The position numbers and the translations under genes were made by a program. 64,000 bases of DNA, from the NCBI RefSeq assembly GCF_946221635.1, contig NZ_CAMIHB010000004.1:62001-126000 (forward strand), written 5' to 3'. Positions 27,806 through 36,552 of the stretch are shown one piece after another. Origin of the DNA: an uncultured Rhodoferax sp. (GTDB lineage Bacteria; Pseudomonadota; Gammaproteobacteria; Burkholderiales; Burkholderiaceae_C). The notes under the pieces are model-generated. The model saw only the letters and a list, made by a program, of their open reading frames with translations. It was not told the DNA's origin and made no database searches. Numbering within the stretch: the first letter of the stretch is position 1; the number at the start of each line of letters is the position of its first letter.

Positions 27806-29343
27806 GCCGCCTGCCCCGCAATCAGGGCGTACACCGCATGCTCATCGGTGCCCGCGGGCAGTTCGCCCACCTTGGCGCGGTCGCGCAGCACGACGATGCG
27901 GTCGGAGACACGCACCACTTCTTCCATTTCGGAGGAGATGAACAGCACCGCCATCCCCTGTTTGGCCAAGGCCAGTATCTCGTTCATGATTTCCTGTTTG
28001 GCGGCGATGTCGATGCCGCGTGTGGGTTCGTCCAGTATCAGCAGGCTGGGCTGGGTCGCCAGCCAGCGCGCCAGTACGGCTTTTTGCTGGTTGCCGCCGG
28101 ACAGCTGACCGATGGGGGTATCCACATCGGCGGTCTTGATGCCCAGGGCTTTCACGTAGCCCTCGGCCAGCGCGGTTTGCTGCACGCGGCCGATGGCGGG
28201 CCACAGACCCTGGCGCGCCTGCAGGGCCAGCACGATGTTTTCGCGCACCGAGAGCTCGGCAATGATGCCCTCGGCCTTGCGGTCTTCCGGGCACAGGGCC
28301 AGGCCCAGCTGGATGGCAGTGGCCGGCGAATCCATGCGCACGGCCTTGCCGCCCAGATGGATCTCACCCGCGTCGTTGCGGTCCAGTCCGAAGAGCAGGC
28401 GCGCCAGCTCGGTACGGCCCGACCCCAGCAGGCCGCCCAGCCCCACCACCTCACCGCGGCGGATGCCCAGGTCCACGGCCTTCACATGGCCGCGGCGGTT
28501 CAGCGCCCGGGTTTGCAGCCATTCCGGCTCGGACTCCAGGGCCTCGCTGTCGCCCGCCTGCGCGCCTTGCGCCGCCGCCAGCTCCCGGCCCACCATGGCC
28601 GCGATCAGGGCGTTGTGCCCCAGTTCGGCCACGGGGTACTCGCCCACCAGCTCGCCATTGCGCAACACGGTGATGCGGTCGCACAGGGCGTAGACCTGGT
28701 CCAGAAAGTGGGTGACGAAGAGAATGGCCATGCCCTGGTCGCGCAGCTGGCGCAGCACGCCGTAGAGGCGCTCCACCTCTTCATCGTCCAGGCTGGAGGT
28801 GGGCTCGTCCAAGATCAGCACCTGGGCCGAGATGCTCAGGCCCCGCGCAATGGCCACCATCTGCTGCACCGCTACGGAGTAGCTGGACAGGGTTTGGGTG
28901 ACGTCGATATCGAGGTTCAGGCGGGCCAGCAGCTCACGGGCCTCCGCGTGCATGCGGGGCCAGTCGATGGACCACAGGCCGGCCGCGCCCTTGCGGGGGT
29001 AGCGACCGGCAAAAATGTTCTCTGCCACCGACAGGTTGGCGCAGAGGTTGACTTCCTGGTAGACCGTGCTGATGCCCAGGTGCTGGGCCTCCAGCGTGGA
29101 GGTGGCACGGATGGACCGGCCGTTGAGGCGCATGTCGCCCTGGTCGGCGGGATGGACGCCGGTGAGGACCTTGATGAGGGTGGACTTGCCCGCGCCGTTC
29201 TGGCCCATGAGGGCGTGCACTTCGCCAGGAAACAGGCGCAGATTGACGCCCGAAAGTGCCCGTACGGCGCCGAACTGCTTGGCCACGCCGGATAGCTCCA
29301 GCACGGGCGCCACAGCCGGAGCCGCTGGTGGTGTGTGTGTCAT
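27802..29343 (-). CDS. ytfR: Sugar ABC transporter ATPase, YtfR type
   Basis: 513 residues from the ATG at 29343; two fused ABC domains as in monosaccharide importers. The first has Walker A GQNGAGKST (47-55), a Q-loop, an atypical signature around SVAVQQMVAIA and Walker B LILDEPTSSLDD. The second has the usual degenerate Walker A (GLLGSGRTELAR), with LSGGNQQKAVLARWL and LLILDEPTRGID. It energises the importer. A terminator-like stem-loop separates it from the binding-protein gene. Confidence 0.9.
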   Translation of the reverse strand: MTHTPPAAPAVAPVLELSGVAKQFGAVRALSGVNLRLFPGEVHALMGQNGAGKSTLIKVLTGVHPADQGDMRLNGRSIRATSTLEAQHLGISTVYQEVNLCANLSVAENIFAGRYPRKGAAGLWSIDWPRMHAEARELLARLNLDIDVTQTLSSYSVAVQQMVAIARGLSISAQVLILDEPTSSLDDEEVERLYGVLRQLRDQGMAILFVTHFLDQVYALCDRITVLRNGELVGEYPVAELGHNALIAAMVGRELAAAQGAQAGDSEALESEPEWLQTRALNRRGHVKAVDLGIRRGEVVGLGGLLGSGRTELARLLFGLDRNDAGEIHLGGKAVRMDSPATAIQLGLALCPEDRKAEGIIAELSVRENIVLALQARQGLWPAIGRVQQTALAEGYVKALGIKTADVDTPIGQLSGGNQQKAVLARWLATQPSLLILDEPTRGIDIAAKQEIMNEILALAKQGMAVLFISSEMEEVVRVSDRIVVLRDRAKVGELPAGTDEHAVYALIAGQAA

Positions 29344-29353
29344 GGTGTCGTGT

Positions 29354-29383
29354 AAAAAAGGCCTGCAGCGCAAGCCGCAGGCC
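29354..29383 (-). terminator. Stem-loop with T-run between ytfQ and ytfR
   Basis: GGCCTGC / GCAGGCC (29360-29366 with 29377-29383) is followed on the minus strand by six T. As an intra-operon attenuator it would give more binding protein than ATPase and permease, a common pattern. Confidence 0.7.
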
Positions 29384-29417
29384 AAGACCTGGTGACCAAA
29401 TGGAGAAGCCGTCGCGA

Positions 29418-30383
29418 TCAGTACTGGCGGCTGGGGAACTCTTTCGCTGCAGTTTCCATGGGGTACACACCATCCTTGCCGATGATGCGACGCGCCACGG
29501 TCTTGCCGCCCACGATTTCCTTGGCTGTGGCCATCACCAGCGGGCCGAGCAGCGGGCTGCATTCCACGCTGACGTTGAGCTTGCCGGCGATCATGGCTTC
29601 GAATGCACCCTTCACACCGTCCACCGAGACGACCAGAATGTCCTTGGCGGGCTTGAGGCCGGCTTCTTCGATGGCCTGGATGGCGCCAATGGCCATGTCG
29701 TCGTTGTGGGCGTACAGCACATTGATCTTCTTGCCCTCGGCCTTCAGGAAGGCTTCCATGACTTCCTTGCCCTTGGCACGGGTGAAGTCACCGGTTTGCG
29801 AGCGGATGATCTTGATGTTGGGGTTGGACTTGATGGCGTCCTCGAAGCCCTTCTTGCGGTCGATGGCAGGTGCGGAACCCACGGTGCCTTGCAGCTCGAC
29901 CACGTTGATGTCGCCCTTCATGGACTTGGCCTTCTCGACCAGCCACTGACCGGCCATCTCGCCTTGCTTGACGAAGTCAAAGCCGATGTGGGTGGTGTAG
30001 AGCGAGGTGTCCTTGGAGTCCACCGAGCGGTCCATCAGGATCAGGGGGATCTTGGCATCCTTGATTTCCTTGAGCACGGTGTCCCAGCCGGATTCGACCA
30101 CCGGGGTCAGGGCAATGATGTCCACCTTCTGGGCGATGAAGGAGCGCAGGGCCTTGATCTGGTTTTCCTGCTTCTGCTGGGCGTCGGAGAACTTCAGCTC
30201 AATGCCGGCAGCGGCAGCGGCAGACTTCATGGAGTTGGAGTTGGCGGTACGCCACTCGCTCTCGGCACCGATCTGGCTGAAACCCATCACGATTTTCTTC
30301 TGGGCGAAGGCGGCTCCGGGCAGGGCCAGGGCCAGGCTGGCGGCAGCGGCAGTCGCCAGCAGGGTACGTCGGTTGTTTTGCAT
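29418..30383 (-). CDS. ytfQ: Periplasmic sugar-binding protein, YtfQ type
   Basis: 321 residues from the ATG at 30383 (GAGGAGA upstream). Signal peptide about 1-27 (cleavage after AFA). It is a peripla_BP_4 two-lobed fold with MGFSQIGAESEWR at the first strand, matching the YtfQ (galactofuranose/galactose) group, and LYTTHIGFDFVKQG and DDMAIGAIQAIEEAG typical of it. First gene of the transporter operon. The divergent aldose 1-epimerase supports a galactose-type substrate; the exact sugar is inferred. Confidence 0.88.
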   Translation of the reverse strand: MQNNRRTLLATAAAASLALALPGAAFAQKKIVMGFSQIGAESEWRTANSNSMKSAAAAAGIELKFSDAQQKQENQIKALRSFIAQKVDIIALTPVVESGWDTVLKEIKDAKIPLILMDRSVDSKDTSLYTTHIGFDFVKQGEMAGQWLVEKAKSMKGDINVVELQGTVGSAPAIDRKKGFEDAIKSNPNIKIIRSQTGDFTRAKGKEVMEAFLKAEGKKINVLYAHNDDMAIGAIQAIEEAGLKPAKDILVVSVDGVKGAFEAMIAGKLNVSVECSPLLGPLVMATAKEIVGGKTVARRIIGKDGVYPMETAAKEFPSRQY

Positions 30384-30777
30384 ATCTATGTCTCCTCGTT
30401 GTGTCATTGGAAGCGGGTCCATGGGGTGTCAAGAGCGCCACCCGCGTCTGGCCTGCTCCTGTGCCTCTTGTGCCTCCCAGAAAACCCTGGAATCGATACC
30501 AAGAAGTGGGCGAATGCTACGCACAGAGTTGATATGGATCTAATAGAGATTTGCATATCTCAGATATAGAAACTCGAATTCAGGTTTACCCTAGTGCCTT
30601 GCAAGACAACACTTCTTTAATTCGATGGTCTGATTTAGTCAGAAATTCCATGCATGGATTGATTGCAAATCAGATAAGTCAGCGCTCCGTCTTTCTATTG
30701 TTCAAAACCGCGCCGGGTGCTTAGCATGCGCAGCTTCACGCCCGCCGGGCGTCCACCCACCACCGCACACACCCCAC
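30384..30777. promoter_or_regulatory. Divergent control region of ytfQ operon and aldose epimerase, no gene seen
   Basis: 394 bp, AT-rich in the middle. Two palindromic sites stand out: GAGAT-N6-ATCTC (30546-30561), and a nested one with TCCATGCATGGA (30647-30658) inside TCTGATTT / AAATCAGA arms (30629-30636 with 30667-30674). They are candidate operators for a sugar-responsive repressor, whose gene is not obvious nearby. Confidence 0.5.
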
Positions 30778-31692
30778 ATGAGTTCCTCCCCTTCCCATTC
30801 CATCCATTGGCTGCAGCACGCCGGACAGCGCCTGGGCCTGCTTCCCAGCCTGGGCGGCAGCGTTGCCGCCTGGGAACGCAGTACCCCGCAGGGTGCGCTG
30901 GCGCTGTGGCGCCCCTGGGGCGGCATGGCCGACCTCTACACCACGGCCTCCTTTCCCCTGGTGCCCTGGTCCAACCGCATCGGCAGCGGCGGCTTCAGCC
31001 ACCAGGGCGTGAGCCATCCCATGCGCCCCAACCGCGCGGGCGAGCCCTACCCCATCCACGGCGACGGCTGGCTGCAGCCCTGGGCGATTGCCCAGCCCCG
31101 GCCCGACACCATGGAGCTGACGCTGGAGTCGCGCTACTTCGACGGCAACCCCTACCACTACCGCGCCCTGCAGCGCTTTGTGCTGCGCGAAGATGGCATG
31201 GACCAACTGCTGGAAGTGACGCACCTGGGCCCCGACAGCCTGCCCTACGGCCTGGGCCAGCACCCGGCCTTTCCCAGCACCCCGCAGGCCGCGCTGCAGG
31301 CCGGCGTGCAAGGCGTGTGGCTCAGCGGCGCCGACCCCATGCCCACGCAGCACACCACCGACTTCCCGCCCGGCTGGGACCCGCGCACCCGGCTGGCATT
31401 GCAGGGCGACAGCCTGATTGATAACGCTTTCACCGGCTGGGACGGAGCGGCCCGCATCGACTGGCCCGAGCACGGATTGCGGCTCAGCCTGCAGGTCCCA
31501 GCGGTGCAGGCGACTGGCCGGAGCGACGGTTTTTGCCTGCTGTACCGCCCACCACAGGGCGCGCACTTCTGCTTCGAGCCGGTGACACACCCCATCGACG
31601 CCTTCCATGTGGACGGCCACCCCGGCCTGCAGGTGCTGCAGACCGGCCAGAGCCTGCGTCTGGCGGTGCAATGGCGCTTCGAGTCGCTATAA
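30778..31692 (+). CDS. Aldose 1-epimerase family protein
   Basis: 304 residues with the galactose mutarotase beta-sandwich pattern: N-R-I near 66, catalytic histidines H94 (YPIHGDGW) and H162 (GLGQHPAFP), and the glutamate in FCFEPVTHP (near 264). It interconverts alpha and beta anomers of aldoses. Divergent from the YtfQRT-YjfF transporter, so it likely acts on the imported sugar. Its TAA stop lies within a dispersed repeat. Confidence 0.88.
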   Translation: MSSSPSHSIHWLQHAGQRLGLLPSLGGSVAAWERSTPQGALALWRPWGGMADLYTTASFPLVPWSNRIGSGGFSHQGVSHPMRPNRAGEPYPIHGDGWLQPWAIAQPRPDTMELTLESRYFDGNPYHYRALQRFVLREDGMDQLLEVTHLGPDSLPYGLGQHPAFPSTPQAALQAGVQGVWLSGADPMPTQHTTDFPPGWDPRTRLALQGDSLIDNAFTGWDGAARIDWPEHGLRLSLQVPAVQATGRSDGFCLLYRPPQGAHFCFEPVTHPIDAFHVDGHPGLQVLQTGQSLRLAVQWRFESL

Positions 31693-31734
31693 ATTCAGGA
31701 GCTGCCCGCGCAGATTCAACGGGGGCTAGCGGGC
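31686..31734 (+). repeat. Dispersed repeat, copy 6
   Basis: GCTAT, GAGCTGCCCGCGCA, ACGGGGGCTAGCGGGC. It supplies the stop codons of both converging neighbours: TAA of the epimerase (31690-31692) and TAG of the TetR gene (31728-31726). Confidence 0.9.
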
Positions 31735-32343
31735 ATTCAGGCCATCAAAGCACGTGGATAGCACCAGCTCGATGATCTCGTCGTCGCTGTGCTGCCCACC
31801 CAGCTTGAGGAACTCCAGCACCGGGTCGCAGGCGCGGGCATAGAGCGTATAGAGCACGGCAATCGCAGGCAATTGGGGGTTGATCAGGCCCTGCGCCTGC
31901 GCCGCCTCGATCCAGGCGCCCAGACGATCGCTGACGTCCATGAGGCCGTCCATGTAGGCCTTGTGCGCGACCAGTGTGGCGCGCAGCGTGGAATTCTGGC
32001 TGGGCAGGGAGGGCATCTCGCCACCGAGCTTGAGCGCCATGGTCCAGCGCACCACGGTGCGCAGCTTGTCCAGGGGCGGGCTGGCCTCGGGCAGGGTGTC
32101 CAGAAAGGCCTGGGCCTGGCCCATGAGGTGGGCCATGGCCGCAGCGGCCAGGTCTTCCTTGCTGGGGAAGTGCTTGTAGAGGCTGGCCTTGGCAATACCC
32201 ACCTGGGCCGCCACCTCGTCCACCGTCATGGCCTCGAAGCCCTTCTCGGCCAGCAGCAGGTTCACGGCGCGGATGATCGCGTCCTCGCGGGCCTGCAGCA
32301 TCTGTTGCTTGAACGAACGTTTGGCGGGGGCGGCGCTGGGCAT
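31726..32343 (-). CDS. TetR-family transcriptional regulator
   Basis: 205 residues. The N-terminal HTH (AIIRAVNLLLAEKGFEAMTVDEVAAQVGIAKASLYKHFPSKEDL) is canonical TetR; the C-terminal all-helical ligand domain is of unknown specificity (AcrR/YerO-like). The last codons come from a dispersed repeat. No obvious target gene is paired with it. Confidence 0.9.
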   Translation of the reverse strand: MPSAAPAKRSFKQQMLQAREDAIIRAVNLLLAEKGFEAMTVDEVAAQVGIAKASLYKHFPSKEDLAAAAMAHLMGQAQAFLDTLPEASPPLDKLRTVVRWTMALKLGGEMPSLPSQNSTLRATLVAHKAYMDGLMDVSDRLGAWIEAAQAQGLINPQLPAIAVLYTLYARACDPVLEFLKLGGQHSDDEIIELVLSTCFDGLNAR

Positions 32344-32385
32344 GCAGGCATTCTAGCCCGCTGCGTCAAAACGCAGAGAGATCGG

Positions 32386-33315
32386 CTATTTTGTGACTGG
32401 CTGGTTTTTGGGTGCCAAGGTCCGGCTCGCCGCCGCCGACAGCGCGGACGTCAGCCGGTCAATCACCTCGGAGTCCAGGTTCCAGCAGTGCCAGTAAAGA
32501 TTGACCGGCAGGGTCACGCCCGGCATCAGATCGACCAGGCGGCCCTCGTCGATGAGGCCGCGCACCAGGAGTTCGGGCACCACACTGGCGCCCCAGCCCG
32601 CCAGCACGGCGCGCACCATGCCCTCCGAGCTGGGCACAAAGCGCTGCCCCACGGACACACGGCGCAGGCTGAGCGCCCGGCCCACAAACTCAGAGGGCAA
32701 GTCGTCCTTGCGGTTGAACGCCACGAACGGAATGCTGCGGAAATTGTGCGGCGTCAGCCCCTTGGGGCAGTGGGCCTTCGCATAGTCCTGGCTCACCACG
32801 GCCACATAGTGCATGGCCCCCAGCGGCAGCACCTTGCAGCCGCGCAGCGCCTGCTTGAGCGTGGTCACGCAGCCCAGCACCTGGCCTTCGCGCAGCCATT
32901 CGTGGGTGAAGTCCTGGTCGTCGGTGATGATTTCCAGCGGCAGCCCGGCATGCACCAGGGGGTCCAGCGCCGAGAGCGCCCAGGTGGCGATGCTGTCGGC
33001 ATTCACCGCAATGGAGATGCGCTCGTCCTCGCGCACGGCACCGGTATTGGGTGCCAGCTCCTTGAGATCGCCCTCCAGATCGGCCCGCAGCAGGCGCATT
33101 TGCATGGCATGCTTGATCAGCAGGCGCCCCGCAGCCGTGGCCTTGACCGGGCGGCTGCGCACCAGCAGCACGGTGCCCACCTGGGCCTCCAGCGCGCGCA
33201 GGCGCTGGGAGACGGCGGACTGGGTGATGGAGAGGCGCACGGCGGCGCGCTCGAAACCGCCTTCTTCCACAATGGCGGCCAGGCATTCCAGGGCATCGGT
33301 GTCAAAGATTCGCAT
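32386..33315 (-). CDS. LysR-family regulator, ArgP/LysG type
   Basis: 309 residues from the ATG at 33315. The start MRIFDTDALECLAAIVEEGGFERAAVRLSITQSAVSQRLRALEAQ and the C-terminal W-x-C-W-N-L-DS segment match the ArgP (IciA/LysG) subfamily, which responds to basic amino acids. Those usually sit beside an exporter (lysE/argO); here the divergent neighbour is dadA, so control of amino-acid oxidation is the better inference. Confidence 0.88.
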   Translation of the reverse strand: MRIFDTDALECLAAIVEEGGFERAAVRLSITQSAVSQRLRALEAQVGTVLLVRSRPVKATAAGRLLIKHAMQMRLLRADLEGDLKELAPNTGAVREDERISIAVNADSIATWALSALDPLVHAGLPLEIITDDQDFTHEWLREGQVLGCVTTLKQALRGCKVLPLGAMHYVAVVSQDYAKAHCPKGLTPHNFRSIPFVAFNRKDDLPSEFVGRALSLRRVSVGQRFVPSSEGMVRAVLAGWGASVVPELLVRGLIDEGRLVDLMPGVTLPVNLYWHCWNLDSEVIDRLTSALSAAASRTLAPKNQPVTK

Positions 33316-33326
33316 GGACGCCAATT

Positions 33327-33341
33327 ATTAGTGATGCTAAT
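33327..33341. promoter_or_regulatory. Candidate LysR box between regulator and dadA
   Basis: ATTAG-N5-CTAAT perfect inverted repeat, containing the T-N11-A pattern, 12 bp from the regulator start. Confidence 0.5.
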
Positions 33342-33401
33342 GTTTTCGTAAACACTTTCATTTCACTTTTACTGGCGCAGTGCTTGCATGACACTGCGAC
33401 C

Positions 33402-34727
33402 ATGAAAATCATTGTCTTGGGCGCCGGCACGATCGGCATTTGCACCGCCTGGCAGCTACTGGAGCTGGGCCATGAAGTCACCGTGGTCGAGCGCCAGCCC
33501 GACGCTGCCATGGAGACCAGCTTTGCCAATGGCGCGCAGATCTCGGTGAGCTACTGCGAGCCCTGGGCCAACAAGGAGGCTCCGCTCAAGGCCCTGAAAT
33601 GGATGCTGAGCAAGGAAGCCCCGCTGCTGTTCCGTCCGCAAAATCCGTTTGGCGCCGGCATGCACCAGTACACCTGGGGCCTGCAGTTCCTGGCCAACTG
33701 CAATGACGCCGCGTTCGAGCGCAATGTGCAGCAGCTCGTCGCCCTGGGCGCCTACAGCCACGCGGCCCTCAAGGAGATGGTGGCAGCCACCGGCATCGAA
33801 TACAAGCGCCTGGAGCGCGGCATTGCCCACTACTACTGCGACCAGAAGTCCTTCGACACCGCGGGCGACGCTGCCGCGCTGATGCGCAAGTACGGTGTGA
33901 ACCGCCAGGTCATCAGCAAGGATGAGCTGTTCAAGATCGAGCCCGCCTTCAAATCCTTCGCCCACCAGATCGTGGGCGGCACCATCACCCCCAGCGATGA
34001 GTCGGGCGACTGCCGCGTCTTCACGCAAGAGTTGGCCAAGCGCTGTGCCGCACGGGGCGCGCAGTTCCTCTACGAGCACAGCGTCGAGGGGCTCAACGTC
34101 AGCCTGGGCGCTATCAAATCGGTAGCTGTTCGCGCACTGTCCGCGGGGGCCAAAGGCCAATATGTCACGGGTTCCATGCACACGCTGCAGGCCGACCACA
34201 TCGTCGTGGCCGCGGGCTCCTACACCGCGCCACTGCTGCGTACCGTGGGCGTGAACCTGCCCATCTACCCCGGCAAGGGCTACAGCGCCACCTTCAAGAT
34301 CCTGAAGCCCGAACTGGCGCCCTTTGTGTCGACGATCGACGATGCGAAGAAGATTGCCATCAGCCGCCTGGGCGACCAGCTGCGCGTAGCCGGCACCATC
34401 GAGGTCGGCGGCTTTGACCTCACGCTGGATTCCCCCGTGGCCCAGGCCCGCTGCAATATGCTGGCCCGCCGCATCGAGGAAGTGCTGCCCGGCGTCTGCG
34501 ACACGCGCAGCGAGGCCGAAGGCGGCCAGCCCAATTACTGGACCGGCCTGCGCCCCGCTACCCCCACCAACATCCCCTTCATTGGCCAGACCCCGGTGCG
34601 CGGCCTCTGGGTCAACGCCGGCCACGGCACGCTGGGCTGGACGCATGGCGCGGGCTCCGGCAAGGCGATGGCAGAACTCATCCACGGCAAAAAGCCGGAG
34701 ATGAACTTCAAGTTCTACGGCGCCTGA
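33402..34727 (+). CDS. dadA: D-amino-acid dehydrogenase, small-subunit type
   Basis: 441 residues from the ATG at 33402. The N-terminal FAD-binding motif (IIVLGAGTIGICTAW, residues 3-17), the DadA segment ETSFANGAQISVSYCEPWA and C-terminal GLRPATPTNIPFIG...NAGHGTLGWTHGAGSGK are all typical. It oxidatively deaminates D-amino acids (D-alanine) to 2-oxo acids, passing electrons to the membrane chain. Residues around 237-253 (GAIKSVAVRALSAGAKG) are coded by a dispersed repeat inserted in frame. It is not next to an alanine racemase. Confidence 0.92.
   Translation: MKIIVLGAGTIGICTAWQLLELGHEVTVVERQPDAAMETSFANGAQISVSYCEPWANKEAPLKALKWMLSKEAPLLFRPQNPFGAGMHQYTWGLQFLANCNDAAFERNVQQLVALGAYSHAALKEMVAATGIEYKRLERGIAHYYCDQKSFDTAGDAAALMRKYGVNRQVISKDELFKIEPAFKSFAHQIVGGTITPSDESGDCRVFTQELAKRCAARGAQFLYEHSVEGLNVSLGAIKSVAVRALSAGAKGQYVTGSMHTLQADHIVVAAGSYTAPLLRTVGVNLPIYPGKGYSATFKILKPELAPFVSTIDDAKKIAISRLGDQLRVAGTIEVGGFDLTLDSPVAQARCNMLARRIEEVLPGVCDTRSEAEGGQPNYWTGLRPATPTNIPFIGQTPVRGLWVNAGHGTLGWTHGAGSGKAMAELIHGKKPEMNFKFYGA
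34110..34158 (+). repeat. Dispersed repeat, copy 7 (inside dadA)
   Basis: GCTAT, GTAGCTGTTCGCGCA, GCGGGGGCCAAAGGCC. It is translated in frame within dadA. Confidence 0.8.
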
Positions 34728-34754
34728 GCTTCGGGGCTGCGCAGGCCCCGCGGT

Positions 34755-35618
34755 TCACGCCAGCCCCAGCAGGCGCACCGCATTGCCCTTGAGGATGCCA
34801 GGCATCACCTCGGGCTTGAAGCCGGCCTCCTCAAAGTCCTTCATCCAGCGCTCGGGCGTGATCAGCGGGTAGTCCGAGCCGAACAGCACACGGTCTTTCA
34901 GCAGTGTGTTGGCGTACTGCACCAGTTGCTTGGGAAAGTACTTGGGGCTCCAGCCGGAGAGGTCGATCCAGACATTGGGCTTGTGCGTGGCGACCGATAA
35001 CGCCTCGTCCTGCCAGGGGAAGCTGGGGTGGGCCATGACGATCTGCATGTCGGGGAAGCTGATCGCCACATCGTCCAGGTGCATGGGGTTGCTGTACTCC
35101 AGGCGCAAGCCGCCGCCGCAACGCATGCCGCTGCCGATGCCGCTGTGGCCCGTGTGGAAGATGGCGGGCATCTTGTGCTCCGCAATCACCTCGTAGATCG
35201 GCCAGGCCATCTTGTCGTAGGGGTGGTAGCCCTGCACGGTGGGGTGGAACTTGAAACCCTTGATGCCGTGCTCCTCAATCAGGCGGCGCGCCTCGCGCGC
35301 GCCCATCTTGCCCTTGTGCGGGTCGATGCTGGCAAAGGCCATCATCATGTCGCTGTTGGCCTTGGCAGCCTCGGCAATCTCTTCGTTCGGGATGCGCCGG
35401 CGCCCCAATTGCGATTCGCTGTCCACCGTGAACATCACCAGCCCGATCTTGCGCTCGCGGTAGTAGTCCACCGTCTCCTGGATGGTCGGGCGGCGGCTGT
35501 TGCGAAAGTACTTGTCGGCCGCGCGGTCGTACTCCTCGCCGTAGTTGTCAAACGGGTTCCAGCAGCTCACTTCGGCGTGGGTGTGGATGTCGATGGCGAT
35601 GAGGTTGGCGTGGTCCAT
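34755..35618 (-). CDS. Amidohydrolase-2 family hydrolase, candidate hydroxyphenyl-beta-ketoacyl-CoA hydrolase (CouO-like)
   Basis: 287 residues. This is a metal-dependent TIM barrel: IDIHTHAE (H12, H14), KFHPTVQGYHP, FHTGH, MAHPSFPW and FGSDYPLI (catalytic Asp near 248). There is no signal peptide. In Rhodococcus jostii the amidohydrolase CouO cleaves the beta-ketoacyl-CoA made from p-coumarate or ferulate, giving the hydroxybenzoate plus acetyl-CoA. Divergence from crotonase-feruloyl-CoA synthase-SDR genes and absence of an aldehyde dehydrogenase favour that role. A decarboxylase or other amidohydrolase activity is not excluded. Confidence 0.7.
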   Translation of the reverse strand: MDHANLIAIDIHTHAEVSCWNPFDNYGEEYDRAADKYFRNSRRPTIQETVDYYRERKIGLVMFTVDSESQLGRRRIPNEEIAEAAKANSDMMMAFASIDPHKGKMGAREARRLIEEHGIKGFKFHPTVQGYHPYDKMAWPIYEVIAEHKMPAIFHTGHSGIGSGMRCGGGLRLEYSNPMHLDDVAISFPDMQIVMAHPSFPWQDEALSVATHKPNVWIDLSGWSPKYFPKQLVQYANTLLKDRVLFGSDYPLITPERWMKDFEEAGFKPEVMPGILKGNAVRLLGLA

Positions 35619-35691
35619 GGCTGTCTCCAGAGAGGGAATATCGCTGCAGGCATCCGAGGGTAAATACCGACGTAAAGCCCGCCGCGCCTAC

Positions 35692-35720
35692 TTGAACTAG
35701 TTATAAGACATAACCATAAT
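35692..35720 (+). promoter_or_regulatory. Sigma70-type promoter with operator in the spacer
   Basis: -35 TTGAAC (35692-35697), 17-bp spacer, -10 CATAAT (35715-35720). The spacer holds a perfect GTTAT-N5-ATAAC inverted repeat (35700-35704 with 35710-35714). The position suits repression of the hydroxycinnamate operon by the MarR protein encoded at its end. Confidence 0.65.
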
Positions 35721-35742
35721 AGTTTTTAGAAAGAAGCGCAAC

Positions 35743-36525
35743 ATGAACCATCCCGATCTCCATTTCGAACGCCTTGGCGAGCAGCAGGAAGTTGCCGTCA
35801 TCCGCCTGACGCGCCCGGCCAAGCGCAACGCACTCAACGACGGCCTCATCCTGGCCATTCGCGACGTGTTTGAAAGCATGCCCGAAGGCGTGCGCGCCGC
35901 TGTGCTGGACGGTGGGGGCGAGCACTTTTGTGCCGGCCTGGATTTGAGTGAACTCCAGGAGCGCGACGCGGGCCAGGGCCTGCACCACTCCCGCATGTGG
36001 CACGCCGCGCTGGAGCGCGTGCAGTACGGCCCGGTGCCGGTCATCGCGGCGCTGCACGGGGCGGTGGTCGGTGGCGGCCTGGAGCTGGCCAGCGCCTGCC
36101 ACATCCGCGTGGCCGACGCATCCACGTTTTATGCCCTGCCCGAAGGCTCGCGCGGCATCTTTGTGGGCGGCGGCGGCGCAGTGCGCATTCCACGCCTCAT
36201 AGGCGCAGCGCGCATGGCCGACATGATGCTCACCGGCCGCGTCTACAACGCCGAGGATGGCGAGAAAGTCGGCTTCGCCCAGTACCTGGTGCCGCAGGGT
36301 ACGGCGTTTGACAAGGCGCTGGAGCTGGCCCTGCGCGTGGCGCAGAACGCCCCGCTGACCAACTACGCATTGATCCACGCACTGCCGCGCATTGCCGAGC
36401 AACCCGCCGACCAGGGTTTTCTCACTGAGGCCATGATGGCCGCCATTGCCCAGAGTGCGCCCGAGGCCAAGCAGCGCGTGCGCGCCTTCCTGGACGGCAA
36501 AGCCGCCAAGGTCAAGAAGGCCTGA
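35743..36525 (+). CDS. Enoyl-CoA hydratase/isomerase (crotonase) of hydroxycinnamate pathway
   Basis: 260 residues. Crotonase fold with RPAKRNALND near the start, oxyanion-hole segment HFCAGLDLSEL (near 64) and HGAVVGGGLELASACHIRVA (near 103). The usual second glutamate region shows LPEGSRGIFVGGGGAVR. It could hydrate feruloyl/coumaroyl-CoA to the beta-hydroxy thioester; a hydratase-lyase (Ech) releasing vanillin is an alternative, but it lacks close resemblance to Ech and no vanillin dehydrogenase gene is nearby. First gene of the operon. Confidence 0.82.
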   Translation: MNHPDLHFERLGEQQEVAVIRLTRPAKRNALNDGLILAIRDVFESMPEGVRAAVLDGGGEHFCAGLDLSELQERDAGQGLHHSRMWHAALERVQYGPVPVIAALHGAVVGGGLELASACHIRVADASTFYALPEGSRGIFVGGGGAVRIPRLIGAARMADMMLTGRVYNAEDGEKVGFAQYLVPQGTAFDKALELALRVAQNAPLTNYALIHALPRIAEQPADQGFLTEAMMAAIAQSAPEAKQRVRAFLDGKAAKVKKA

Positions 36526-36552
36526 GCCATCCACTGATAAAAAAACAAAACC

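Noticed and set aside
26742..27821. N-terminal extension of the YjfF-like permease
   Set aside because: The extension is an out-of-frame reading of the ytfT gene; the 4-nt ATGA overlap marks the true start.
32386..33315. Naming the LysR gene argP
   Set aside because: Subfamily resemblance is clear but there is no lysE/argO exporter beside it, so the orthology is not certain.
35743..36525. Crotonase as feruloyl-CoA hydratase-lyase (Ech) giving vanillin
   Set aside because: It does not resemble the Ech N-terminal region I know and no vanillin dehydrogenase gene is nearby; kept only as an alternative.
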